Shown here: positions 16,175 to 24,905 of the stretch, one piece after another | Layout: each line of letters begins with the position of its first letter | How positions within the stretch are numbered: position 1 is the first letter of the stretch | Assembly: GCF_007679035.1 (NCBI RefSeq) | Contig: NZ_VEFR01000003.1 | Location: 62,001 to 126,000 of the forward strand | Reading direction: 5' to 3' | DNA from: Agrococcus jejuensis | GTDB taxonomy: Bacteria > Actinomycetota > Actinomycetes > Actinomycetales > Microbacteriaceae | DNA: 64,000 bases | Notes under the pieces: model-generated | Database searches by the model: none | Told to the model about the DNA's origin: nothing | The model's input: the letters and a program-made list of their open reading frames with translations, nothing else | Program-made: the position numbers and the translations under genes

Positions 16175-17371
16175 GTGCCCACGCAGCTGAAGCCCGCCGC
16201 CGCGACGCTCGCGGTGCTCGTCCTCGCGCTCGCCGGCTGCCAGGGCGCGCTCGACGACGGCGCCCCCTCGCCGGCGCCGACCGCATCCGAGTCGTCGACG
16301 CCCGCGCCGACGCCCGAGCCGGCGCCCGAGCCGACGACGATCACGCTGAGCGCCGTCGGCGACTGGCTGCCGCACGACTCGGTCGTGTTCGACGCCGAGC
16401 AGCCCGACGGCACCTACGACTTCGCGCACTTCGCCGATGCGGTCGCGCCGCGCTGGGCGGCCTCCGACCTCGTCATGTGCGACCAGGAGGTGCCGAGCGC
16501 CGGCGACGAGATGGGGGTGTCGTTCTTCCCGCGCTTCAACGCGCCCTCGGCGCTCACGACCGGCATGGCGGCCGCGGGCTGCGACACCATCAACCTCGCG
16601 AACAACCACCTCGCCGACTGGGGCCAGGAGGGCATCGACATCACGCGCGCCCAGTGGGACGCGCTGCAGCCCACGCTCATCGCCGGCGCGAACCGCAGCC
16701 TGGAGGAGCAGCAGACCGTGTCGATCGCCGAGGTCGACGGCGTGCGCGTCGCCTTCCTCGCCTTCACGCAGCTCTCGAACGAGGGGCACGAGCCGTTCGC
16801 CCTGAACCGCCTCGGCGACACCGCGCTCGTCGAGTCGCTCATGGCGCAGGCCGTCGAGCAGTCCGACGTGCAGATCGTGTCGGTGCATTGGGGCACGGAG
16901 TACTCGCTCGCCGAGGATCCCGCGCAGGTCGAGCAGGGGCAGTGGCTCGCCGACCTCGGCGCCGACGTCATCATGGGCACCGGCCCGCACGTGCTGCAGC
17001 CGGCGTCGTGGATCACGCGCGCCGACGGCACGCAGGCCTTCGTCTACTACTCCGTCGGCAACTTCCTGTCGACGCAGATCGAGATCCCGCGCATCCTCGC
17101 GGCGATCGCGCAGATCGACGTCGTCGTCGATCCCGATGGCACCGTGACGGTGCAGGATCCGCGCGCGATCCCCATCTACATGCACTACGACCTGACGCCC
17201 CAGCAGCTCGCGTCGAACCAGCTCATCGACCGGGTGAACCTGCAGGTGTACCCGCTCGTGGATGCGGCCGAGCCGCTCACGCGGTCGGCGTGGCGCAACG
17301 AGCTCACGGTCGAGTCGGGGATCGCGTTCGTCACCGACGTGCTCGGCCCCGACGTGCGCATCACGCCCTAG
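16175..17371 (+). CDS. CapA-family lipoprotein (poly-gamma-glutamate biosynthesis type)
   Basis: A 398-residue secreted protein with lipobox LAGC near residue 21, a Pro/Glu-rich linker (TPEPAPEPT) and a CapA-type metallophosphatase fold: SAVGDWLP, NLANNHLADWG, VHWGTEY and GTGPHV. CapA proteins take part in capsule (poly-gamma-glutamate) export or anchoring, but stand-alone homologues are common in actinobacteria with no known polymer. No CapB/CapC lies nearby. The GTG start has CAGGCT (16163-16168) at 6 nt, a variant of the leaderless signature. It is convergent with a lipoprotein gene. Confidence 0.87.
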   Translation: MPTQLKPAAATLAVLVLALAGCQGALDDGAPSPAPTASESSTPAPTPEPAPEPTTITLSAVGDWLPHDSVVFDAEQPDGTYDFAHFADAVAPRWAASDLVMCDQEVPSAGDEMGVSFFPRFNAPSALTTGMAAAGCDTINLANNHLADWGQEGIDITRAQWDALQPTLIAGANRSLEEQQTVSIAEVDGVRVAFLAFTQLSNEGHEPFALNRLGDTALVESLMAQAVEQSDVQIVSVHWGTEYSLAEDPAQVEQGQWLADLGADVIMGTGPHVLQPASWITRADGTQAFVYYSVGNFLSTQIEIPRILAAIAQIDVVVDPDGTVTVQDPRAIPIYMHYDLTPQQLASNQLIDRVNLQVYPLVDAAEPLTRSAWRNELTVESGIAFVTDVLGPDVRITP

Positions 17372-17378
17372 CGCGGGC

Positions 17379-17885
17379 TCAGATCGAGCGCACGACCGCC
17401 CAGGCCTCGGTCACGTCGGCGTCGGGTGCGATCGTGAGCTGCACGACGCCGTCGTAGGGCAGGGAGTACGAGAAGCCCTGGTCCGGATCGTCCCCGCACT
17501 CGAACGTGCCCTCCATCAGGGTGCGCGCATCGGGCTCGGCATCGATGGCTCGTTCGAGGAGGAAGTCCATGCGCTCGCCGCCGACGCATTGCCCCTCGAC
17601 GACGAACGTCTGCCCGGCGACGAGCGGGCCGAGGGCGGTCGAGGCGTTGGTCGGCACGCCGTCGACGATCGAGAAGTCGGCGCGTGCGATGCCGCCCGCG
17701 ACCTCGCCGGGCGGCTCGTAGGCGGCGGGTGGCTCGCTCGGCTCGCTGCTCGGGCTCGGCGACGCCGACGGGGCCGGCGCGGTCGACGCCGTGGGCTCCG
17801 GCGCCGTGCCGGAGGAGCAGGCGGCGAGGGCTGCCATCGCGAGGGCGGGCGCGGCGAGCGCCCTGAGGGCTCGAAGGGTGCGCAT
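17379..17885 (-). CDS. Putative secreted lipoprotein
   Basis: A 168-residue protein. From ATG 17885 it has a clear lipoprotein signal (MRTLRALRALAAPALAMAAL, then lipobox AAC), a Ser/Pro/Ala linker of about 35 residues, and a compact domain with three cysteines (EGQCVGG, FECGDD). Longer in-frame starts upstream are rejected because they precede the signal peptide. The domain is not recognised. It ends 7 nt from the CapA-like gene in convergent orientation. Confidence 0.8.
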   Translation of the reverse strand: MRTLRALRALAAPALAMAALAACSSGTAPEPTASTAPAPSASPSPSSEPSEPPAAYEPPGEVAGGIARADFSIVDGVPTNASTALGPLVAGQTFVVEGQCVGGERMDFLLERAIDAEPDARTLMEGTFECGDDPDQGFSYSLPYDGVVQLTIAPDADVTEAWAVVRSI

Positions 17886-17944
17886 GCTGCCAGCCTCTCG
17901 CGGTCCGCGATGCGAGGGAAGGCGCTTGCCTCCCGTTGATGCTT

Positions 17945-17960
17945 TACCAACCGGAAGGTA
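17945..17960. promoter_or_regulatory. TetR-type operator at the start of the tetR-SMR operon
   Basis: TACC-AA-CCGG-AA-GGTA is symmetric at 12 of 16 positions (TACC N2 CCGG N2 GGTA) and ends 5 nt before the chosen start codon. The position immediately upstream of a tetR gene that leads an efflux operon suggests autorepression. Confidence 0.6.
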
Positions 17961-17965
17961 TGGTG

Positions 17966-18508
17966 ATGCGCATGGGCACCCGCACCTCCTCCCGCATCGA
18001 TGCGCTCGATGCCGCGCTCGCGCTCCTGCGCGACGGCGACGCCGTCTCGCTCGAGTCCGCGGCACGCGCCGCCGGCCTCACGAAGCCCGGCCTCATGTAC
18101 CACTTCCCGACGAAGGAGGCCCTCATGCTCGCGCTGGTCGACCACGTCGTCGACCGATGCGAGGCGGAGATCCTGCTGCGCGTGCCCGATCCCTCCGCGG
18201 CGACGCCCGTCGAGCTCGCGACCGCCTACGCCCGGTGGGCGCTCGAGGACGATCACGACGCGAGCGATCTCGTCGCCTTCGCCGACCCACGACTGCGCGA
18301 CGCCCTCGTCGAACGGTGGAGCGATCGCTTCCGCATCTTCGCGACCTTCGACGACGTCGAGCCCGCGCTGCGCACCCGCATCCTCGCGGCGCGGATGCTC
18401 GCCGACGGCGTGTGGTTCGCCTGCGCGTCCGGGGCCCTCGCGCCCTCCGTCGACGAGCGGCGCGCGCTCGCGGCGCTCGTCGACGAGCTGCTGGCGGCGA
18501 CGCGATGA
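17966..18508 (+). CDS. TetR-family regulator of the SMR efflux operon
   Basis: A 180-residue regulator. The helix-turn-helix near residues 25-55 contains AARAAGLTKPGLMYHFPTKEAL, typical of TetR (written here as motif only). Upstream in-frame starts (TTG 17936, ATG 17939, ATG 17960) fall in or before the palindromic operator; ATG 17966 has GGAAGG 7 nt upstream and is preferred. Its stop overlaps the first SMR gene's start (ATGA), so regulator and transporter are co-translated and probably autoregulated by a cationic drug ligand. Confidence 0.88.
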   Translation: MRMGTRTSSRIDALDAALALLRDGDAVSLESAARAAGLTKPGLMYHFPTKEALMLALVDHVVDRCEAEILLRVPDPSAATPVELATAYARWALEDDHDASDLVAFADPRLRDALVERWSDRFRIFATFDDVEPALRTRILAARMLADGVWFACASGALAPSVDERRALAALVDELLAATR

Positions 18509-18888
18509 CGCCGGTGGTGCAGCGCTGGGTGCTGCTCGCCGGCGCGATCGCGCTCGAGGTCACGGCATCGCTCTCGCTGAAGGGCGCGCTCGAGTCGCCG
18601 GCGCTCTACGCCGTCGTCGTGCTCGGCTACGTCGGCGCGTTCGCGGGCCTCGGCGGCGCGCTGCGCGCAGGGATGCCGCTCGGCGTCGCGTACGGCATCT
18701 GGGGCGCGACGGGCGTCGCGCTCACGGCCGCGCTCTCGACGACGCTGTTCGGCGAGCCGTTCACGCCGCTCATGGGCGTGGGCATCGCACTCATCATCGG
18801 CGGCGTGCTGCTCGTCGAGCTCGGCTCGCAGGCAGCGCACCGCCGCGCCGCGACGACCGCACCCGCGACGACCGAGGGGAGCCGCTGA
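18505..18888 (+). CDS. Small multidrug resistance (SMR) protein, first subunit
   Basis: A 127-residue membrane protein with four helices. It has the SMR signature: the conserved membrane glutamate in AIALEVTASLSLK (about residue 16) and GVAYGIWGATG in helix 3. SMR proteins export quaternary cations in exchange for protons. A charged Ala/Thr-rich tail (about 20 residues) extends beyond helix 4. It overlaps tetR by 4 nt and the second SMR gene by 1 nt. Paired SMR genes such as EbrAB and YkkCD form obligate heterodimers, and this pair probably does too. Confidence 0.92.
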   Translation: MTPVVQRWVLLAGAIALEVTASLSLKGALESPALYAVVVLGYVGAFAGLGGALRAGMPLGVAYGIWGATGVALTAALSTTLFGEPFTPLMGVGIALIIGGVLLVELGSQAAHRRAATTAPATTEGSR

Positions 18889-19217
18889 TGGCCTGGCTCG
18901 CACTCGCCGCCGCGATCGCGCTCGAGATCACCGCGACCCTGTCGCTCCGCATGGCCACGACGGGGGAGTCGCCGTCGCGACGCTGGTACGCGCCGGTCGT
19001 CGTCGGCTACGCGCTCGCATTCCTCATGCTCTCGGTGGCGCTCTCGCTCGGCATGGCGCTGGGCGTCGCCTACGGCATCTGGGCCGCCGCCGGCGTCGCC
19101 ATCACGGCCGTGCTGAGCCGCATCCTGTTCAAGGAGCCGCTCACGCTCGTCATGGCGCTCGGCATCCTGCTCATCGGCGCGGGCGTCGTGCTCGTGGAGC
19201 TCGGCGCCGCGCACTGA
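18888..19217 (+). CDS. Small multidrug resistance (SMR) protein, second subunit
   Basis: A 109-residue four-helix SMR protein with the membrane glutamate in AIALEITATLSLR, GVAYGIWAAAG in helix 3 and EPLTLVMALGILLI in helix 4. The start ATG shares its A with the stop of the preceding SMR gene. It lacks the C-terminal extension of its partner, and this asymmetry is common in heterodimeric pairs that insert in opposite orientations. A large inverted repeat follows. Confidence 0.92.
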   Translation: MAWLALAAAIALEITATLSLRMATTGESPSRRWYAPVVVGYALAFLMLSVALSLGMALGVAYGIWAAAGVAITAVLSRILFKEPLTLVMALGILLIGAGVVLVELGAAH

Positions 19218-19224
19218 CCCCTCG

Positions 19225-19362
19225 CAGCTGGTCGAGGAGCGCAGGCGCGCAGCGCCTCCGCGTCACGAGACCCGCCGTCGCTCCCAGTGCTCGGAGCCGT
19301 CGGGAGGCTCGGCGGGTCTCGTGACGGCTCCTCGCTGCGCTCGGGGCCTCCTCGACCAGCTG
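19225..19362. repeat. 138-bp inverted repeat between convergent SMR and pgm genes
   Basis: The outer arms CAGCTGGTCGAGGAG (19225-19239) and CTCCTCGACCAGCTG (19348-19362) are perfect inverses (15 bp). The inner arms 19261-19277 and 19310-19326 (CGTCACGAGACCCGCCG and its inverse) are also perfect (17 bp). The parts between are partly complementary. Elements pairing TGGTCGAG with CGAGACC are, from memory, a dispersed intergenic repeat type in Microbacteriaceae. It may act as a bidirectional terminator. Confidence 0.85.
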
Positions 19363-19387
19363 GTGGGAGAGGAGGATCTCAGCCGCG

Positions 19388-21019
19388 TCAGCCGGCGAGG
19401 GCGGCGTCGACGATCGCCTTCGCCTCGGCCTGCACCTGACGCAGGTGGTCGACGCCGACGAACGACTCGGCATAGATCTTGTAGACGTCCTCGGTGCCCG
19501 ACGGGCGCGCGGCGAACCAGGCGCGGTCGGTGACGACCTTGAGGCCGCCGATGCGAGCGCCGTTGCCGGGTGCCTCGACGATCCTCGCGACGATCGCGTC
19601 GCCCGCGAGCTCGGTCGCCGTCACGGCGTCGCCGGTCAGCCTGCCCAGGCGCGCCTTCTGCTCTCGCGTCGCGGGCGCATCCACGCGCTCGTACACGGGG
19701 GCGCCGAAGCGCGCCGTGAGCTCGCCGTACAGCTGGGACGGGCTCTTGCCCGTGACGGCGCGGATCTCGGACGCGAGCAGGCACAGCAGGATGCCGTCCT
19801 TGTCGGTCGTCCACACCGTGCCGTCGGCCGTGAGGAACGACGCACCGGCGCTCTCCTCGCCGCCGAAGCCGACGGAGCCGTCGACGAGGCCCGGCACGAA
19901 CCACTTGAAGCCGACCGGCACCTCCCACAGGCGGCGGCCGAGCGACTCGGCGACGCGGTCGATCATCGACGACGACACGAGGGTCTTGCCGATTGCCGCA
20001 TCCGCTCGCCAGCCTGCGCGGTGCGTGAAGAGGTACTCGATCGCGACGGCCAGGAAGTGGTTCGGGTTCATGAGGCCGCCGTCGGGCGTCACGATGCCGT
20101 GGCGGTCGGCGTCGGCGTCGTTGCCCGTGAGGATGTCGAACTCGTCCTTGCGGGCGAGCACCGAGGCCATGGCGTTGGGGCTCGAGCAGTCCATGCGGAT
20201 CTTCTCGTCCCAGTCGAGCGTCATGAACGCCCACGTCGGGTCGATGGCCGGGTTCGTGACCGTGAGGTCGATGTCGTAGCGCTCCGCGATCGCCGCGTAG
20301 TACTCGACGGCGGCGCCGCCGAGCGGGTCGGCGCCGATGCGCAGGCCCGCGGCGCGGATCGCGTCGAAGTCGATGACGCTGCCGAGCGCCTCGACGTAGT
20401 CGGCGCGGAAGTCGACGAGCTCGACGCGCTCGTCGCTGCCGCCCACGACCTCGGTGCGCTGCACGCCCTCGAGTCCGGCGGCGATGAGCGCGTTGGCGCG
20501 GTCGGCGATCCAGCTCGTCGCGTCCGAGTCGGCGGGGCCGCCGTGCGGCGGGTTGTACTTGAAGCCGCCGTCGCGCGGCGGGTTGTGCGACGGCGTCACG
20601 ACGATGCCGTCGGCCTGGTCGGCGTTGCCCGCCGCGTTGTAGGCGATGATCGCTCGCGACACCGCGGGCGTCGGCGTGACGGAGCCGCGCGCATCGGCGA
20701 CGACCCGCACGCCGTTGGCGACGAGCACCTCGAGCGCCGAGCGCTCCGCGGGGAGCGACAGTGCATGCGTGTCGCGGCCGATGTAGAGCGGGCCCGTGAT
20801 GCCCTGCGCCGCGCGGTACTCGACGATCGCCTGCGTGATGGCGAGGATGTGCGTCTCGTTGAACGCGGTGTCGAACGCGCTGCCGCGGTGGCCGCTCGTG
20901 CCGAACGCGACCTGCTGGTCGGGGTTCGAGACATCGGGCACCAGCTCGACGTACGCGCGCTCGAGGGCGGCGACGTCGATGAGGTCGGAGGGCTGTGCGA
21001 CGGTGCCTGCTCTGCTCAT
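19388..21019 (-). CDS. pgm: Phosphoglucomutase (alpha-D-glucose phosphate-specific)
   Basis: Interconverts glucose-1-phosphate and glucose-6-phosphate in glycogen and sugar-nucleotide metabolism. It has 543 residues, matching E. coli Pgm. Visible are [13 protein letters not shown] near the N-terminus, the phosphoserine loop [11 protein letters not shown], the metal-binding loop [11 protein letters not shown] and the C-terminal phosphate-binding [11 protein letters not shown] start at ATG 21019 ([12 protein letters not shown]); a longer in-frame reading to 21304 would run through a neighbouring small gene. CAGGAT lies 6 nt upstream of the ATG. Confidence 0.95.
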   Translation of the reverse strand: MSRAGTVAQPSDLIDVAALERAYVELVPDVSNPDQQVAFGTSGHRGSAFDTAFNETHILAITQAIVEYRAAQGITGPLYIGRDTHALSLPAERSALEVLVANGVRVVADARGSVTPTPAVSRAIIAYNAAGNADQADGIVVTPSHNPPRDGGFKYNPPHGGPADSDATSWIADRANALIAAGLEGVQRTEVVGGSDERVELVDFRADYVEALGSVIDFDAIRAAGLRIGADPLGGAAVEYYAAIAERYDIDLTVTNPAIDPTWAFMTLDWDEKIRMDCSSPNAMASVLARKDEFDILTGNDADADRHGIVTPDGGLMNPNHFLAVAIEYLFTHRAGWRADAAIGKTLVSSSMIDRVAESLGRRLWEVPVGFKWFVPGLVDGSVGFGGEESAGASFLTADGTVWTTDKDGILLCLLASEIRAVTGKSPSQLYGELTARFGAPVYERVDAPATREQKARLGRLTGDAVTATELAGDAIVARIVEAPGNGARIGGLKVVTDRAWFAARPSGTEDVYKIYAESFVGVDHLRQVQAEAKAIVDAALAG

Positions 21020-21091
21020 GCCCTCATCCTGGCACTGCGCGTGGCCGGCGGCACCGGCTTGCATGGAGGGTGCGCGCCTACGCTGCGGGGC

Positions 21092-21277
21092 GTGCACCTC
21101 ATCGTCGACCTCCTCGCAGGGCTCCTGCAGGCGATGGGGTCGTCGCCGGGAAGGCCGCGAGACGAGGCGGGGCGCCGCGCGGCCCGTCTCGCCATCGTCA
21201 TGCTCGTGTGCGTGGTGGTGGCGGTGGGCGTCGCCGTGCTCGTGCTGCTCGGCATCCAGAGCGCGCTCGAGCCCTGA
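21092..21277 (+). CDS. Small single-helix membrane protein, 61 residues
   Basis: Starts at GTG 21092 with TACGCT (21079-21084) 7 nt upstream, the leaderless signature. The translation begins [16 protein letters not shown], has a basic middle ([13 protein letters not shown]) and one strong transmembrane helix (about residues 35-56), ending QSALEP. No family is recognised. It lies between divergent pgm and downstream pheA, only 28 nt before the pheA start, and the pheA -10 lies just past its stop codon. Confidence 0.7.
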   Translation: MHLIVDLLAGLLQAMGSSPGRPRDEAGRRAARLAIVMLVCVVVAVGVAVLVLLGIQSALEP

Positions 21278-21305
21278 GGCCCGCGTGCCCCCATACGCTG
21301 GCATC

Positions 21306-22226
21306 GTGACGCGCTACTCGTACCTCGGCCCCGCTGGCACCTTCACGGAGCGTGCGCTGCTGCAGGTGCCCGGCGCCGACGTCGCCGACCGCGCGCCCGT
21401 CGCCAACGTCGGCGAGGCGCTGCGCGACGTGACCGAGGGCCGGTCGGACGCGGCGATGATCGCGGTCGAGAACTCGCTCGAGGGCGTCGTGACCGCGGCG
21501 CAGGATGCGCTCGCGACCACGCCGGGGCTGCGCATCCTGTCGGAGCACCTCGTGCCGGTGTCGTTCGTGCTCGTCGCGCCCCAGGGACAGGGCATCGCCG
21601 ATGCGCGCGTCGTCGTCGCCCATCCCGTCGCCTACGGCCAGTGCCTGCAGTGGCTGGGCGAGCACCTGCCGAGCCACCAGCACATCCCCGCGTCGTCGAA
21701 CGTCACGGCCGCCATCGACCTGCAGCCGGGCCAGGTGGCGCTGTCGACGCCGTCGATCACCGACCACGTCGACGTCGCCGTGCTCGCACGCGACGTCATC
21801 GACAACCCGAACGCCGTCACGAGGTTCGCGCTCGTCGGACGGCCGGGCGCGCTGCCCGCACGCACGGGCGCCGACAAGACGTCGGTGATCGCCGAGCTGC
21901 CCAGCGACGCCCCCGGCGTGCTGCTCGAGATGCTCGAGCAGTTCGCGACGCGCGGCGTGAACCTGTCGCTCATCCAGTCCAGGCCCATCGGCGACCGCCT
22001 CGGTCGCTACCGCTTCGTGCTCGACCTCGACGGCCACGTGACCGACGAGCGCGTCGCCGACGCCCTGGTGGGGCTCAAGCGCTTCAGCCCCAAGGTCGTG
22101 TTCCTCGGCTCGTACGCCCGCGCGGATGCGGAGTCGACCGACGTGCACGAGCGGTACGGGGATGCGTCGTTCGTCGAGGCGCGCGACTGGCTGCGCAGCC
22201 TCCTCTCTGGCGAGCCCGAGGCGTAG
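21306..22226 (+). CDS. pheA: Prephenate dehydratase
   Basis: Converts prephenate to phenylpyruvate in phenylalanine synthesis. A 306-residue monofunctional enzyme: periplasmic-binding-type catalytic domain with [10 protein letters not shown] at the N-terminus and the catalytic TRF motif in [10 protein letters not shown] (about residue 180), followed by an ACT regulatory domain (about 200-275) where QSRP replaces the usual ESRP phenylalanine-binding motif. The GTG start is preceded by TACGCT (21294-21299) at 6 nt. Feedback inhibition by Phe is expected, though the E-to-Q change may alter it. Confidence 0.95.
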   Translation: MTRYSYLGPAGTFTERALLQVPGADVADRAPVANVGEALRDVTEGRSDAAMIAVENSLEGVVTAAQDALATTPGLRILSEHLVPVSFVLVAPQGQGIADARVVVAHPVAYGQCLQWLGEHLPSHQHIPASSNVTAAIDLQPGQVALSTPSITDHVDVAVLARDVIDNPNAVTRFALVGRPGALPARTGADKTSVIAELPSDAPGVLLEMLEQFATRGVNLSLIQSRPIGDRLGRYRFVLDLDGHVTDERVADALVGLKRFSPKVVFLGSYARADAESTDVHERYGDASFVEARDWLRSLLSGEPEA

Positions 22227-22228
22227 CC

Positions 22229-23146
22229 GTGCGCCGGCTCATGCATCGCACGTTCGGCGGTCCCGCCGTGCTCGAGGTCGTGGAGGAGCCGGATCCCGAG
22301 CCCAGCCCCGGCGAGGTGCGCGTGCGCGTGCACGCCGCTGCGCTGAACCCCGTCGACTGGAAGATCTTCACCGGCACGCCTGCCGCGACGAGCCGCGGGC
22401 TCCAGCCGCCCATGGGCGTGGGCAACGACGTCGCCGGCGTCGTGGATGCCGTCGGCGAGGGCGTGACGCATCTCGCGATCGGCGACCGCGTGTTCGGCTC
22501 GGCGCGCGCGAAGGCCATGCAGGATCGCACGGTCGTCGACGTCGCGACGGAGGCGCTCGTGCGCACGCCCGACGGGCTCGACGACCTGCGCGCATCCTGC
22601 CTCGTCGTCGCGGGCCGCACGGCGTGGGCGGGCGTCGATCGCCTCGCGCTCGGCGCCGGCGACACGGTGCTCGTCAACGGCGCCGCGGGCGGCGTCGGCG
22701 TGCTCGCCGTGCAGCTCGCGCGCCTGCGCGGCGCTCGTGTGGTCGGCACCGCGAACCCTCGCAACCACGACCGGCTCGTGGCCTACGGCGTCGAGGCCAT
22801 CCCGTACGGCGACGGCATGCTCGATCGGCTGCGCGCGCTCGGCGGCGTCGACGCCGTGTTCGAGACGCACGGCACCGCGGGCATCGATGCCGGGGTGGCG
22901 CTCGGCGTGCCAGAGGAGCGGATGGTCGGCATCGCCGTGAAGGGCCACGCGGGCGTGGCGGGCGTGCCGACCGACCTGGGTCGCACCGGCGCGGCGCTCG
23001 CCGAGCTCGCGGCCCTGGCCGCCGACGGCACGCTCGACGTGCCGATCGCGGGCGTCGTAGGGCTCGAGGACGCGCATGACGCCTACCGGGTGCTCATGGG
23101 CGGGCACGTGCACGGCAAGCTCGTGGTCGACCTGCTGGCGCGCTGA
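22229..23146 (+). CDS. MDR-family NADP-dependent oxidoreductase (quinone reductase-like)
   Basis: A 305-residue zinc-independent medium-chain dehydrogenase/reductase. It has the GroES-like N-terminal half (ALNPVDWKI), the nucleotide-binding VLVNGAAGGVGVLAVQLA and no zinc-ligand cysteines. It begins 2 nt after the pheA stop with a GTG start and a weak GAGG upstream, so it is probably translated by coupling to pheA; ATG 22241 is an alternative start. It likely reduces quinones or enals as a protective enzyme; the link to Phe synthesis may be only transcriptional. Confidence 0.82.
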   Translation: MRRLMHRTFGGPAVLEVVEEPDPEPSPGEVRVRVHAAALNPVDWKIFTGTPAATSRGLQPPMGVGNDVAGVVDAVGEGVTHLAIGDRVFGSARAKAMQDRTVVDVATEALVRTPDGLDDLRASCLVVAGRTAWAGVDRLALGAGDTVLVNGAAGGVGVLAVQLARLRGARVVGTANPRNHDRLVAYGVEAIPYGDGMLDRLRALGGVDAVFETHGTAGIDAGVALGVPEERMVGIAVKGHAGVAGVPTDLGRTGAALAELAALAADGTLDVPIAGVVGLEDAHDAYRVLMGGHVHGKLVVDLLAR

Positions 23147-23259
23147 GGCCCCGCGATAGTCGACCGGCGGGCGCAGGAGCAACCCCGCGCACGCCGGCGG
23201 GCCGCTGCGTACCGTCGCTCTCACGGCGCGTCGTGCGGAGGCGCGCGGGAGGGGGAGCG

Positions 23260-24087
23260 ATGGCGGTGCTCGGCTCCGATCCTGCGGGCGGGATCGCCGA
23301 TGCGACCGGGCCGCGCGTGAGCGTCGTCGTGCCGGTGAAGGACGACGCGCCCCATCTCGCGGCATGCCTGCGCGCGCTCGCCCAGCAGTCCGCGACGGTG
23401 CACGAGATCGTCGTCGTCGACAACGGATCGACCGACGACTCCGCCGCGGTCGCGCGAGCGGCCGGCGCGGTCGTCGTGCCGTGCGACGCTCCCGGCATCC
23501 CGGCTGCGGCCGCCCGCGGCTACGACGCCGCGACGGGCGACGTGATCCTGCGCCTCGACGCCGACTGCAGACCCGATCGGGCGTGGGTCGCGCGCATGCT
23601 CGCGCTGCTCGCCGCCGATCCCCGCGCGGCCGCCGTGTCGGGCCGCGCGACGTTCGTCGACGGCCCTCGGGCGCTGCGCCGCCCGCTCGCCGCGCTCTAC
23701 CTGGGCACCTACGTCGTGCTCGCGAGCGCCGCGCTCGGGCATCCACCGCTCTTCGGCTCCAACATGGCGATGCGCAGGGATGCGTGGCTCGCGGCCAGCC
23801 CGCACGTGCACCGCGACGACCCCGAGCTGCACGACGACCTCGACCTCGCCTTCCACCTCGGCGAACGCGACGGCATCCGCTGGAGCACGGCAGCGGGCAT
23901 GGGCATGTCGATGCGGCCGTTCGGCACCGGGCGCGGGCTCACGCGACGCCTCGTGCGCGGGCTGCGCACCGTCGCGGTGCACTGGCCGGTCGACTTCCCG
24001 CCCCACCGATGGGCGCGCAGGGCGACCGCCGCGCTCGAGGCGGCGAGCGCCGCCCCGCGCGTCGCGCGCGGGCAGGGGCGCGCATGA
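23260..24087 (+). CDS. Family 2 glycosyltransferase
   Basis: A 275-residue GT-A-fold transferase. It has PRVSVVVPVKDDAPHL at the start of the nucleotide-sugar domain, VVDNGSTDDS, and the metal-binding acidic motif in LRLDADC (about residue 108); FGSNMAMRRDAW follows. A hydrophobic patch (YLGTYVVLASAALG, about 145-160) may associate with membrane. The ATG at 23260 has GGAGGGGGAG just upstream and is favoured over GTG 23233. Its stop overlaps the next gene (ATGA). The acceptor is unknown; coupling to an EEP-fold hydrolase and a membrane protein suggests envelope lipid or glycan chemistry. Confidence 0.88.
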   Translation: MAVLGSDPAGGIADATGPRVSVVVPVKDDAPHLAACLRALAQQSATVHEIVVVDNGSTDDSAAVARAAGAVVVPCDAPGIPAAAARGYDAATGDVILRLDADCRPDRAWVARMLALLAADPRAAAVSGRATFVDGPRALRRPLAALYLGTYVVLASAALGHPPLFGSNMAMRRDAWLAASPHVHRDDPELHDDLDLAFHLGERDGIRWSTAAGMGMSMRPFGTGRGLTRRLVRGLRTVAVHWPVDFPPHRWARRATAALEAASAAPRVARGQGRA

Positions 24088-24905
24088 CCTCGATCCTCGG
24101 CGACGCCGACGAGCGGGCGCTGCACGTCGCGACCTGGAACATCCGCAGGCGCACGCCCGCGATGCGCCCCGCCGACCGGTGGCGGGAGCGGGCGCCGCGG
24201 CTGCGCGCGGCGCTGCGCGCCGAGCGGCCGCACGTGCTCGCGGTACAGGAGGCGATGCCGGACCAGGCGACGTTCGTGCGCGACGCCCTCGGCCCCGGGC
24301 ATCGCGTGCTCGGCCGCGGCCGCGACGCGCGCGGCGACGACGAGGCGTGCCTGCTCGTCGTCGACGAGTCGCGCGTCGAGGTGCTCGACTGGTGGCAGCA
24401 GTCCCTGTCGGACGAGCCGGACCGCCCGGGCTCGCGCTCGTGGGGGAACGTGCTGCCGCGCGTGCTCGTCGCCGCCGAGCTGCGCGACCGCGTCAGCGGG
24501 GCTCCGCTGCTCGCCGTCTCGACCCATCTGTCGCTGACGTCGCAGCGTGCGCGGGTGCGGTCGGCCGCGGCGATCCGCGACGTCGTCGCCGCGCGCGACA
24601 TGCCTGCCATCGTGCTCGGCGACCTCAACGCGGGCGAGCGGTCGCGCACCCTCGACGCGTTGCTCGCCGACGACCTGCTGCGCGATGCGTGGGACGTCGC
24701 CGACGAGCGCACGACGCCCCAGTGGGCGACGCGGCCGGCGTACCGCTCGCCACGCGAGGGCGGCAGACGGCTCGACTGGATCCTCGTCGGACCGGGCGTC
24801 GACGTGCATCGCATCGCGATCGACCCTCGAGCGTTCGTTGGCGGCTGGCCCTCCGACCACCTCGGCGTCCACGCGCTCGTGCACCTCGACGGTGCGGTCG
24901 GATGA
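24084..24905 (+). CDS. Endonuclease/exonuclease/phosphatase (EEP) family protein
   Basis: A 273-residue EEP-fold metal-dependent phosphohydrolase with all core motifs: ATWNIRR (Asn), AVQEAM (metal-binding Glu), STHLS (His), LGDLNAGE (Asp/Asn) and SDHLGVH (terminal Asp-His). The superfamily includes nucleases, sphingomyelinases and inositol phosphatases. No signal peptide is seen. It overlaps the upstream glycosyltransferase and the downstream membrane protein by 4 nt each, so the three are co-translated. The context argues for a phosphodiester substrate in envelope metabolism rather than DNA, but this is inference. Confidence 0.85.
   Translation: MTSILGDADERALHVATWNIRRRTPAMRPADRWRERAPRLRAALRAERPHVLAVQEAMPDQATFVRDALGPGHRVLGRGRDARGDDEACLLVVDESRVEVLDWWQQSLSDEPDRPGSRSWGNVLPRVLVAAELRDRVSGAPLLAVSTHLSLTSQRARVRSAAAIRDVVAARDMPAIVLGDLNAGERSRTLDALLADDLLRDAWDVADERTTPQWATRPAYRSPREGGRRLDWILVGPGVDVHRIAIDPRAFVGGWPSDHLGVHALVHLDGAVG

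Noticed and set aside
12863..17185. A 1440-codon open frame on the minus strand spanning five real genes
   Set aside because: High-GC sequence leaves antisense frames open. Its translation is Arg/Asp/His-rich low complexity, and the sense genes have clear domains, starts and promoters.
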